Source: Paraphysomonas bandaiensis
Taxonomy: Eukaryota; Chrysophyceae
Reading direction: 5' to 3'
Assembly: GCA_965644295.1 (NCBI GenBank)
Contig: CBFFRP010000209.1
Span: forward strand, 62,001-126,000
Length of the DNA: 64,000 bases
In this document: positions 42,868 through 53,544 of the stretch, in pieces
Layout of the letters: each line of letters begins with the position of its first letter
Position numbering within the stretch: position 1 is the first letter of the stretch
Position numbers and translations under genes: made by a program
Notes under the pieces: generated by a model
Told to the model about the DNA's origin: nothing
Seen by the model: only the letters and a program-made list of their open reading frames with translations
Database searches by the model: none

Positions 42868-45009
42868 GTCCGTCTGCATCCGCACTGATGAAGCACTCTC
42901 CGCCAGACGTAGAGCTCTATAGGCCATCGTGCCAAAGGTGTCCTGCTCGAAAGCATTGCAGCTAATAGAGCATGTAAAAGGAAGGTGAACTGGGTTCGGT
43001 CACACCCAGAAAGACGTACCACGGATGAATCGGAAATGGACATTCGAGGGCAAGGGCACCTACATAACAGATGCGGTTGCAGGTGCGGACTGGCACGAAG
43101 TCGACCGACTACTTGGTCGACAAAATTACACTGTCTGTACAATCGAGGTCGACATAGCCATCGAACGCTTGCTAACAGCTGGTTTATGGCACTGCTGGCA
43201 CTTGCCCGGAATACGATGGCCACACCATACGAGTCCACTTCTTATTGATTTTCAAGCCCTTTGCAACAGACGGACACTTGAGACCTACACTGCGCATCGG
43301 GATCAATGCTATGGACACAATCCCGACCGAGCGCCCGGCTACTGGACTGACAGCGGGGCACTTCTCCCGCGCAAACTGGCTCAAGTGGAATGAGGCCCTT
43401 CCAAGGATAAAGACAGCTCACACCTACTACGCCAGAGAGTACTTAACGCGGCACTGACATGGGACAAATCTTTTTGTATAGGACGAAACCGGGCCAAAAC
43501 CAAACAAGGCATTGACCAGACTAAAGCACTGTGGTTTTCGCCTGGACTCTCTCAAACACATGCGCCTAGACTGCACACATGATTCCATCACCCAATCGAG
43601 GTCGACATAGCCATCGAACGCTTGCTAACAGCTGGTTTATGGCACTGCTGGCACTTGCCCGGAATACGATGGCCACACCATACGAGTCCACTTCTTATTG
43701 ATTTTCAAGCCCTTTGCAACAGACGGACACTTGAGACCTACACTGCGCATCGGGATCAATGCTATGGACACAATCCCGACCGAGCGCCCGGCTACTGGAC
43801 TGACAGCGGGGCACTTCTCCCGCGCAAACTGGCTCAAGTGGAATGAGGCCCTTCCAAGGATAAAGACAGCTCACACCTACTACGCCAGAGAGTACTTAAC
43901 GCGGCACTGACATGGGACAAATCTTTTTGTATAGGACGAAACCGGGCCAAAACCAAACAAGGCATTGACCAGACTAAAGCACTGTGGTTTTCGCCTGGAC
44001 TCTCTCAAACACATGCGCCTAGACTGCACACATGATTCCATCACCCAGATAAGGGAGACTGCCTTTCAAAGGCACAAAAATACTCTCCAAAAAATACAAA
44101 GAGAGCAGACCCAACTCCACTGCGTCACAAATGCGCTACAGAGACTCTCCAGTAGGGCCTGGAATCCCTCCATCCCGCAGGTGGAGAGATACTGGACCGG
44201 AACCATCACAACAGCCCAACTTGAAACGGTCTTTGGAGACCACGTACACAACTCCCTGACGGCACACAGTCTTCGACACCTAGAAATAGCGGTTATCGAT
44301 CTACTTCAACCGCTTTATGCTGCAGCGAAGCTAATGTTACAGGATCGCGGCCGCTGTTACATCACTCTGCACAAAGGACTTTCTAGGTTACCCCCGCGAC
44401 CGCGTCAGAAACGGAGTCAGCCATGGAAACGTCCGAGAGTGCTACGATTACTAGAGGGATTCACAGAAGACCCGCGACTGCACCACCTCCCGCCTCACAC
44501 ACAAATCCCACCGGCCTAATCCAAACGAATTTATCACCGTCCAGACCCCCCAAAGACGTCGTCTCCGGCAACTCCATCAACTCCAGAGGTCCAAAAAGAG
44601 CACAGCATCAATGCCCACACATTCAACGCCTCATCCCACCACTCTATCCAACTCACAGCCCACCCACCTAGAACTCGGTATACTCAGGAGCTTAATACGA
44701 AACCCTGAGCCCCCTCCTAACCCAGTGGAGTCTCATCCTAAGGGGAGACCTCCAGATCACACGCGCCGGTGAGTCCCAGGACACACGATCATGGCGAGCC
44801 TTATAACACACACTAAGAACGGAAATGGTTGCACCTTGGTGCTTGCGGCGACGCACAAGCAGCTTCTGTAGCGTTAAATAGTAGGATAAAAGAGTTTGTA
44901 TTGATTAGTTACGGATAGAGGTCTCAATAGTATGTCTAGTATTCTTCTAGCCACTAATTAGTGCAGGTTTTCAACGCCTATTGCTAAATAATAAGACATT
45001 CAATATACT
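42868..45009 (+). mobile_element. 5'-truncated LINE copy with 8-bp target duplication
   Basis: Flanked by CACTACAA (42860..42867 and 45010..45017) and inserted in the old LTR. ORF pieces carry GHNPDRAPGYWTDSGALL and, at 43965..44519, CGFRLDSLKHMRLDC plus a helical C-terminal region and RLPPRPRQKR. These are homologous to the minus copy at 31036..32900. The RT catalytic domain is absent because of 5' truncation. The 3' end from about 44820 (TTGCACCTTGGTGCTTGCGG onward) is shared with the SINE-like elements. An internal 453-bp duplication is listed separately. Confidence 0.78.
43141..44046 (+). repeat. 453-bp tandem duplication inside the LINE copy
   Basis: 43141..43593 is repeated at 43594..44046 with no difference seen by eye. 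The length is divisible by three. The encoded ORFs are identical in both copies, so the duplication is recent or was corrected, or it may be an assembly artefact. Confidence 0.92.
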
Positions 45010-45032
45010 CACTACAACTGTACTATATACAT

Positions 45033-45184
45033 CACGGCCTGGTAACAATCAATGGGTCATTAATGGTTAATGGTATTGCCATTGTAGTAGCATAACTGCC
45101 GGAACGCCGGGACATATTTATCGATTGCCATTATAGTTACCAGGAACTGGGCACTCATTAAAGGTTACCAGTTCCCAGGCCCTC
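45033..45184. mobile_element. hAT-type MITE, 152 bp, in the old LTR
   Basis: Ends CACGGCCTGGTAAC and, inverted, GAGGGCCTGGGAAC, matching the CAGGGCCTGGTAACC terminus of the hAT relic at 23471..24007. The flanks ATATACAT (45025..45032) and ATATATAT (45185..45192) form an 8-bp target duplication with one mismatch, as expected for hAT. Internal GCCATT and GCCGGGACAT blocks are shared with the relic. Confidence 0.75.
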
Positions 45185-45216
45185 ATATATATCGCATCAT
45201 ACTGCAGAACTCAACA

Positions 45217-45655
45217 ACTCAACGATACAAGAACATAGTTAAATTCTTCTGAATAATATAGTTTATACCAGAGAATACGATTTTCATAGTGTCTGATTAG
45301 GCTCTAGATAAACACTGGAATTTATATCCAACAATGCATTGAAAACTGTGACCCTCGTGCTTATACTATGAAGACTGTAATATATTGACTGTAAATTTAT
45401 AGTGTAAATTTATGTTGACTCCAATGGGAAAGTCTATTGCTAACAGTATTCTGTTGACCCTTTCTGAAAGGAACAATTACAAAAGCTCAACAAGTAATTA
45501 TACTACTCGCATAACGTATTCACCCTGCATGAATGCAACAAAAAGTACCTTCTATACTCCTTGGTCAACGCATTACTTTCACTTAAATATAACGCACCAT
45601 ATTATTATTACTCACACATCGATGACACAAAAATAATAAAGTGAGCAGAAAATTA
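45217..45655. other. intergenic, nothing recognised
   Basis: 3' flank of the sugar-nucleotide enzyme gene. A 74-codon plus ORF (45412..45636) has no recognisable features. Confidence 0.4.
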
Positions 45656-48029
45656 TCAACTTACAAAATCTCCAATTCGCGAAGCTGGATTGCCGGCATA
45701 TATCCCGCTCTCCGTAATGCTCTTAGTAACAACACTTCCAGCTCCAACAACAACATAGTCGCATATATTCACTGGCAATATTGTTGCATTAGTACCGATA
45801 ACAACATGATTTCCGATAGTTGTTCGCAGTAGCTTATCCTCTCTATCAGATCGTTTCAAAGATATACCTATATATAAATATGTTAGGAAGAACTAACGAA
45901 ATTGCACTAAATAACCTTTCATTAGATCATTCACAAATTTAGCGCCGTGTCCTACAAAACAGTCTGAACCTATTGAAACATATTCACATATAAAAGCATG
46001 ACTTTGAATTCTAGTGCGGGCACCGATGGTCACACTACTCTGAATTTCAACAAAGGGACCCACGAATACATCGTCGTAAAGTGTACATTCATATAAATTA
46101 GTGGGTTCGATAATAGTGATACCCTGTCCAACCTGACAGTCTCGTATCTGATGCGTCAGTACCCGAACAGAAGACTGCGCCCCACAATTTTCAGGATTAT
46201 GAGTAAATACAGTCAAATTCGTCGATTCGGCATTCTCATCATTTAATAATAATTCACTCTGCTGTTGTCGCTTTCCCTTGACATGCGCAGAAACATATTC
46301 TCCAGGGTTTATTGAAAAGTAAAATGCTTTCACTACACGCACAACCTGTAGTACCTGTTGATCGGTAAGGGTAGGACACATGGGAAGCGAAAGAATTCGG
46401 TCACAACAGCTGTCGCTCATGGGAAGATGAGCTGCACAACTCGCATAATTCTTGAAACTTTGTTGTCTATGAATAGGTACAGGGTAGTGAATGAGTGCCC
46501 CAATCTTGAATTTATTCGTCATCCACTCAAGCAAAGCATCCCTATGCTCAGTATGTATCACGAACTGGTGATATACTGGCACGCAGGCAGGGGGCACTGC
46601 AGGAAATGATATATCTTCCACACCCGTCAGACTAGTAGTGTATAGGTCTGCAATTTGCCTCCTTCGGATATTCCAGTCATTGAGATAATTGATCTTAACA
46701 CCCAATACCGCCGCCTGCAACGTGTCGATTCGATAATTAAGACCCTTACTGTCATTGTAATATTTCCGATTGGATCCATAGTTCTTTAGAAGTCGTATTG
46801 CATCCGCTAGCTTGTTGCTATCAGTGGTGCACGCACCAGCATCTCCGTATGCTCCTAGATTCTTTCCAGGGTAGAAGGACCAACACCCAATGTCGCCAAA
46901 GGACCCGACGCATCGATCATTCCATCTAGCCCCATGAGCATGAGCGCAGTCTTCAATAAGAAAGAGGCCTCTTCGCTGACATATGTCCACAAGTCTGTCC
47001 ATGTCACAGCATATACCATACATATGAACCGCAAGAATTGCTTTAGTCCTACTGGTAATCGCCCCCTCGATGAGGTTGAGATCCAACTGATAGGAGTCAT
47101 CATGATCTATTAGTACCATTCTCGCTCCGCACTTATCGACCACCAAAGCGTCAGCTATATACGCGTTTCCTTGTAAAATCACTTCATCCCCCTCACCAAC
47201 GCCTAGAGCTTCCATCGCAACAAGTAGAGCATCCGTCCCTGATGTCAACCCTACGCAGTGTTTAGTATTCACATAAGACGCCCATTTAAGTTCAAAATCC
47301 TGTACAGCAGGACCGTTGACGTAGCACGCACTATCCAGTACATCTTTTATCGCTTCATCTACCTCTGTCTTAATTATTTGATAGCTGGCTCGCAGATTCA
47401 AAAAAGGCACCGGAACTACTTCTAGTTTGTCCTACATACAGAAGAGGTCATACAGATGATAATGCATATATGTCAAAGTAGTACCATTGTCATGTTATCA
47501 CAAGCCATAAGTTTCACATGCATCTTTTCTTCCTCAAGTTTCTCTATAATATTTTTATATTGATTATAGTCACCAATATAATCAAGTGGATCAAATGGTG
47601 TACTACATGCAGATAATAATATTGATCCAGCATCAATAAAACGTAATTCAGCCCATTCAAGTTTTTTATGATAGAGACTATCTCCTGATTTTAATATAAT
47701 CGTTTTTCTTGATATCACTGTATCAATAGTCACCTCGATACGACCCGATACACAATATAAAAGTTGATCTATAAGTAAATTAAATCAATCAAATGAAATT
47801 ATTATATAAAGAATTAGATAGATATGTATGTATGTATGCATGTATGTATGTATGTATGTATATACATACCTGTTTTATAATGTGCATGTTTTCCTCGTAT
47901 ACAATTCATGGGAGTCTCTGTGATGATAAAGATACGTTGACATACAAATGGTAAATGATTGAAATTAAATGCTGTTAAATATCCACGATGATCATGATAA
48001 TGATTAATATAATTAGGAGGTGATGACAT
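45656..48029 (-). CDS. trifunctional dTDP-3-acetamido-dideoxyhexose synthase: FdtA-FdtB-FdtC fusion, 723 aa
   Basis: Four exons: 48029..47870, 47768..47485, 47431..45916 and 45867..45656 (phases 1, 0, 1; 2172 bp). Residues 1 to 148 are a WxcM/FdtA-type cupin: HDHRGYLTAFNF, then RGKHAH with the metal/active-site histidines at 48 and 50, then PFDPLDYIGDY. Residues about 150 to 520 are a DegT/DnrJ/EryC1 aminotransferase: GLTSGTDAL, IEDCAHAHG, and SFYPGKNLGAYGD with the PLP lysine near 338. After a polar linker, residues about 575 to 723 are a left-handed beta-helix acetyltransferase with hexapeptide repeats, ending VVVGAGSVVTKSI..GIYAGNPASRIG. In bacteria these three steps follow RmlA/RmlB: 3,4-ketoisomerisation, transamination at C3, N-acetylation. 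Products are dTDP-Fucp3NAc or dTDP-Quip3NAc; which one cannot be told. No signal peptide is seen, so it is cytosolic. Bacterial origin is likely, but its introns mark it as nuclear. Confidence 0.93.
47825..47862. repeat. (ATGT)n tract in intron 1 of the fusion gene
   Basis: Short, slightly imperfect run of the same tetranucleotide as the large tract at 48093. It lies wholly in the 101-bp first intron (47869..47769), just downstream of its donor. Confidence 0.85.
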
Positions 48030-48092
48030 GATATCTTTGATATAATATCAGGATGGTTAAAGTTAAGAGTGAGTGGAGTGATATGAAGGTAC

Positions 48093-48344
48093 ATGTATGT
48101 ATGTATGTATGTATGTATGTATGTATGTATGTATGTATGTATGTATGTATGTATGTATGTATGTATGTATGTATGTATGTATGTATGTATGTATGTATGT
48201 ATGTATGTATGTATGTATGTATGTATGTATGTATGTATGTATGTATGTATGTATGTATGTATGTATGTATGTATGTATGTATGTATGTATGTATGTATGT
48301 ATGTATGTATGTATGTATGTATGTATGTATGTATGTATGTATGT
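48093..48344. repeat. (ATGT)63 microsatellite between divergent genes
   Basis: About 63 perfect tetranucleotide units without interruption. It begins about 60 bp upstream of the start codon of the FdtABC-type fusion and ends about 290 bp upstream of the CobW-type start. Because 4 is not a multiple of 3, it yields long repetitive ORFs in all frames, and these are not genes. Confidence 0.97.
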
Positions 48345-48635
48345 CTGTACATATACTGTACATATAACTTCTTACAGTGTCAAAACCAGGATTTTTATAT
48401 CTAATAACAAGGAAAGAGCACATTTTGCATTTTGCAGTACAGAAGTATATAAAAACTTGGGCTTTGCACAACATGATTTTTCAGGATGTTATTTTGAAAG
48501 GCATCCACTCAAGATACTGAAAGTGAGTCAAGTGGATGTGCAATGAAATTGCATCAAAATCATGTATCCATCCAACCTTATTATGCATGCATCCAACAAC
48601 ACAACAGCTAGTACAACTACAGTAGAAGTGCGACA

Positions 48636-50468
48636 ATGGAGACAACAAACGAAACCTCATTCAGTAAGAAGAAAAGAGGTTCAACAAAAGCGAACAAGAA
48701 ACCCAAAAAACAATGCAATCCTCAAAGAATTCCCGTAACACTCTTATCAGGATTTCTTGGTACTGGGAAGACAACATTGCTGAAACATATTCTTGAGAAC
48801 AAAGAAGGTCTTCGAGTTGCAGTTATTGTCAATGATATGGCTGCGCTGAACATCGATGCATCCCTCATTGAAAAGAGTGGACTTGTTCAAACCCAGCAAG
48901 TAATTATGTATATAGCCATTTACTAAACATATTGTCTGATGTTCTGCTTGCAGGAACTTGTTCAGCTACAAAATGGATGCATTTGTTGTACCCTTCGAAT
49001 GGATTTACTGAAAGAAATTAAGCGACTCTCAGATTCGAGAAGCTTTGACTACATCGTAATCGAATCGACCGGTATCGCAGAGCCTATGCAAGTTGCTGAA
49101 ACATTCGAACTTGATCCTCATACGTTGGCTACTGCTGAAGATGAGATTACTGCGCTCACCTCTTACTCCAGGCTTGATACTTGTGTGACTGTTGTGGATC
49201 TCTCGATGATGAAGCGCAACATTTCTTCAATCGAAACGATACGAGCGGCATACAATGAAGGCACCCAGGATGCAGAGGGGGACAAGCACATTGGTCATCT
49301 GCTCATTGATCAATTGGAATTTGCCAACGTCATCATTCTCAACAAGTGTGACATGGTTCAGACGACTGATATTGAATTTGCCAAGACTTTTATTTCCAAA
49401 ATCAACCCGACAGCGCGAGTTATTTGTTCGACATATAGTCAAGTCGATCCCAAGCATATTTTGAACACTGGCTTCTTTTCGATGGAAGAGGCTCGAAGTT
49501 CCGCTGGTTGGTTGAAAGATCTCATGAACCCGACGCAGAAATCGGAGAGTGAAGAGTACGGTGTCTTGTCATTCGTTTACTCTGCGCGCCGACCCTTTCA
49601 TCCAGATCGATTGAACACCTGTTTGAGAGAAATATTCGTACTGTCAGACGAAATCGCCTCCGACCCTCGTGCTACATTTGGAACCATTTGTGACAGCGCG
49701 ACTCTGCAAAAGTTCGCCGACGAACGGCAGGACAAAATGGAGCAGAAGTTTGGATGGATCGCTCGATCCAAAGGTTTCATTTGGATCGCCTCCCGAGGGG
49801 AGGTCATGGCCGAGTGGAACCATGGGGGGAGAATTTTGGACATATCTCCTTCGACGGAGTGGTTCGTGGATATTCCTGAGAGTGAGTGGGAATTGCCCGA
49901 AGAGGCTGCTGCAGAGATGAAGACAAAGTTTAAAGGAAAGTATGGCGACAAGAGACAAGAAATCGTGTTTATCGGAATCGAAATCAATCAAGAAGCCATT
50001 ACGAAAGCTCTCGATGCATGTTTGTTGTCCGATAAAGAGTTTGGGCTTCATCAGGCCTCATGGTCTTGCCTACATGACCCTTTGCCTGCGTGGCCTCTTC
50101 CAGAAGGCATGTGGATGCAAACGACTTTCAGTGGGAAGGCCACAACACTCAATATTTTGGACAACATGGAACTAAAGATCACCCATCTGTCCCTGGAGAC
50201 CTCAGATATTGGTGCTCCAGTCGCCTGTCAGGTCTTTGTGCGGAACAAATATGAAGACAAACTGATTTGCACCCTGCGATCGGTGACATGTGAGCAAGTG
50301 CTCACCAAAGTTTATTTGCATGGAGCACCCCACGAAATCCGTGTGGTCACTTCGCCAACGACGTCGGGCGAAGGATCTGCTGTTGTTCATCTATTTGGCT
50401 TTGTATCGATTCTTTCTGAAGATAATAAAGACGAAGAGCACAATCATGACGACACTCAGCAGGCGTAA
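48636..50468 (+). CDS. CobW/COG0523-family GTPase metallochaperone, 592 aa
   Basis: Two exons: 48636..48899 and 48954..50468 (phase 0; 1779 bp). A Lys-rich N-terminal tail leads to Walker [10 protein letters not shown] (39 to 47). Then come the metal-binding motif NGCICC (Cys 97, 99 and 100), the switch II-like ESTGIAEP (125 to 132) and the base-specificity motif NKCD (218 to 221). A CobW C-terminal domain and an extra C-terminal extension follow, ending with a His/Asp stretch HNHDDTQQA. Members deliver Zn2+, Co2+ or other metals to client proteins, as in eukaryotic ZNG1, which feeds methionine aminopeptidase. This protein is longer than ZNG1 (about 400 residues) and resembles the long form found in algae and bacteria. 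The second exon is GC-richer than its surroundings. Confidence 0.93.
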
Positions 50469-50748
50469 GCACAGTTGGCAGCGATCGGCCACAGCAAAAT
50501 CGAATTCTTTGAGAGAATGGAATAAACTAATTATAGGATTTTATTTCTGCTGCAATAGCAATAATATGTGATCGTCTGCCGAAAAATCAAAACTTTTGAA
50601 AAATGGAATAAACTAATAATAGTTTTTACACCTGCTGCAATAGCAATCAATTTTTCTTTACCATCTGACAGATATTTCTATATACAGTACACAGTACATT
50701 ACTTAGTGCATTTAACGGAAACGAGCATTCAAGAAAACAGCCATTGTC
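50469..50748. other. convergent intergenic spacer
   Basis: About 280 bp between the stop codons of the CobW-type gene (plus) and the acyl-CoA synthetase gene (minus). It contains two similar ~40-bp blocks (GAATAAACTAATTATAG near 50520 and GAATAAACTAATAATAG near 50606), each with an AATAAA-type signal. Confidence 0.5.
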
Positions 50749-52881
50749 TTATAGATGTGTGCTGCCCGAAGCAATACGTTCATACATCTGCAGATCTAAG
50801 CTGCATACAGTACCATCTCTATGGGAATAGTAGAATAAATTGTCGCGTACTTTACGTGGATCGAATCCATCTTCTACAAGCACAGTTTTCTTGTGCTTAA
50901 AAGTACTCGTCAGGGCCATACTGTTTTGAATTCTTATGAATACAGGGCGTGCATAAGGAGCTAGGTGTGCACAACACACATCATGGAAGTGTCGCCAGTC
51001 CGAAGCAGTGGGTATCATTGTACTATCCTTAAGAGCTATGGCTGCCATTCCTGCCTTGCCTTCACACCCAGGCACAGGTACCCCATACACTACCACATCA
51101 CTAACAAATGATACCTCTGACAACACATGTTCAACCTATTCCACAAGTTTCAATACGTAAGTCTGATACAAACTGAAGGAAGAGAAGCATACCTCAGTTG
51201 ATGCGACATTTTCTCCTTTCCACCTGAATGTGTCACCGACGCGGTCAACCCAGTAATAAAACCCGAACCAGTCCCGTCTTAAAAGGTCACCGGAGTTAAA
51301 GTATGTATCTCCATCAGAGAAAACACCTCGCAAAATCTTATTCCCTGTGGCATTGTGGTCGGAATACCCCTCAAACCGCGAGAGGGCACTCTTGTTGTTT
51401 ATAAGACCCACAACTAGACCAGGTTCATTCACATCCACTAGAACACATCGACCGGTGACAGGGTCACGAAGTGGGACGTCCTTATGCACAGGATCAACCC
51501 GTATGAGTCGGACAGGATAAAAAATATCGGCAGCACGAGGAATACATCCGACAGACCCAACTTTACCACTGCTATTCGCCATGCCTATATTGCTCTCAGT
51601 AGCCGAGTACAGCTCAATAATGCGACCAATGTTGTATCGCTTCCGAAATGGCTCCCACACATCAGCACGTAAGCCTATGTATATACCATTGCCAGGACAT
51701 CACAAATACACCACACAAGCATGAATATACATTTCACTCACCATTTCCCAGAGCGTATTTAATGTGTAGTTTTGAGTCGTCTGGATTAACTGGGGCATTA
51801 AGCAAGAATCGGCACAGCTCACCAATGTACTGTATAGATGTGCATCGATACTTTAGACAGTCTGACGTAAAGTTTCTCACTGAGAATTTTCTCCTGTATC
51901 ACAATAACTGAAATAAGAAGAGTATATTAAATGATGTATACACACCGCAACACCAACGTAGCCCCAGATAACAGAGTCCCACCAGCCGCAAGAATTCCCC
52001 CTGCGGAGTGATAAAGTGGCAAGCAGCAGTACATGCGTTCACCGGGCTGCATATAGGTCATCACCCGTGCGGGAATAGTCGCCATAAGAAAACGTGTACT
52101 GGATATCTTCGCCGCTTTCGGCAATCCTGAACCACATCACCAGCTGTTAATGATATCACATATTCATCTCTCTACTACAAAGACCTGTCGTGCCACTGGT
52201 AAAAACATATAAGAGAGGGTCACTGTCCTTCACAGAATTTCGAGAAGACCGTGGCGGTCTTGATATGGGAAGCGAGGACACAGTATGACACAACTCTTCC
52301 CAATTAATGCAAATCACACCATCCTTCTCAAGCTCCATGATCTCACTTTGTAATGACGGCCATAAGTCACTGTCAATGACCACAATCTTTTTCTCCGAAT
52401 TATTAGTAGATACACGAACATTGTGAAGTAAAGGTTTGCCAGTCACACTGGTATTCAGCAAAGAAGTACTAATTCCCACCTTGGCCATCCCAAGCCAAAA
52501 TGCAACAAAATATGGATGATTATAAAGCATAAGACATACTGTATTTTTTTGATTTATATTCATATGATTTTTAATCCAATAAGCAAATTGATTTGATTTA
52601 TTTTCTAATGCACCAAGTGTAACAATCTCACCACTATCAGCATTAATAATATAATTTATATGATGATTTTTATCAATATAATATTCGATGATATCAGTAA
52701 TATTCCATATAGTATCATTATGTTTTATTTCATGTAGTTTTATATATATAAATATAGTGATAAGTTCATATATGTTACGTATCGTTCCTGTAATGAGATG
52801 ATAAGGATGTTTATCTTGATAGTTAATGTGTAAGTAATAGAAGATTATAAGAGATAGTAGTATGAATACAAGATATAACAT
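50749..52881 (-). CDS. very-long-chain acyl-CoA synthetase / fatty acid transport protein (FATP, SLC27-type), 632 aa
   Basis: Five exons: 52881..52185, 52126..51946, 51893..51742, 51674..51193 and 51135..50749 (phases 1, 2, 1, 0; 1899 bp). The enzyme activates long or very long fatty acids to acyl-CoA via acyl-AMP. An N-terminal membrane anchor (LYLVFILLSLIIFYYL) is followed by the ATP/AMP signature YVFTSGTTGLPKAAK (about 225 to 239). FATP-specific blocks then follow: LPLYHSAGG, QYIGELCRFLLN, LYSATESN, FNSGDLLRRDWFGFYYWVDR, GDTFRWKGENVASTEVE, GYGV-like VVVYGVPVPGCEGKAGMAA, and YARPVFIRIQ near the C-terminus. Length and order match animal and fungal (Fat1) members. Likely sites are ER, peroxisome or plasma membrane. 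The first ~100 codons are very AT-rich compared with the rest. Confidence 0.95.
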
Positions 52882-53544
52882 TATGATATGTGTGTTATGA
52901 TGTATGTGGTTATGTGGTTAAGTGTATGTGATCTTAGTATGTGATCTTTGGGTTCTATAGCACTATGATCTCTTCATAGTAGAACTACGTACTGCCATAT
53001 CCTACATACTCATATATACAGCAGTACATACTATTCCTACACACTGAGACCATATCATATCCTACACACTCATATACATACATACACTACATACTGTACA
53101 TGTTGCTGTTGAATTCGTGTCAACTATGGAAAAAAATCCCAGGATTTTTGCTGTACATTGTATTTACAATGAAAAAGGGCGGTTTTTTCGTCAGGTCGAC
53201 ATATCACATACACAATACATCCATATACACTCTGTATTATAACGTCCTTCAATACTACCCTACCATATTATATCATAGATATATAATTGGTACACTTTCA
53301 TCAATTCAACCAATAAAAAACATCTGATTGGTTCTAATATTACACTTCTGTTCTTAATATAGAATGAAAGTATTCTATTCCTAACTATGATGTTATTAAG
53401 AAGCATCCCACACATCTCTCTATATATACATACATATACGCCTATTAACAGTCTCTATATACCACACTTGTACCTATACCTCTATATACATACACAGATC
53501 CTCTATACAACAACCAACCTCTCCTATACTTCGAATATATCCAT
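52882..53544. promoter_or_regulatory. intergenic between divergent genes
   Basis: About 660 bp between the FATP-type start (minus) and the calcyphosin-like start (plus). It is rich in ATACATA-type low-complexity sequence. No specific site is recognised. Confidence 0.4.

Larger units (their letters stand above)
42183..45216 (+). mobile_element. old copia-type solo LTR, split by three later insertions
   Basis: Pieces of a diverged relative of the 344-bp copia LTR are found in order at 42183..42284, 42725..42867, 45010..45032 and 45185..45216, ending in GCAGAACTCAACA like the intact LTR. The gaps are filled by a SINE-like element, a LINE copy and a hAT MITE. No internal copia sequence adjoins it, so it is probably a solo LTR or LTR fragment. 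The first ~100 bp of the LTR are degraded beyond recognition. Confidence 0.75.

Noticed and set aside
48013-48546. ORFs coding for repeated YVCM or IHTY peptides
   Set aside because: These are read-through of the (ATGT)n microsatellite in different frames.
45656-48546. Bacterial contamination as the source of the FdtABC-type gene
   Set aside because: The coding frame is interrupted by three short GT-AG introns with matching phases, and the neighbours on both sides are spliced eukaryotic genes.
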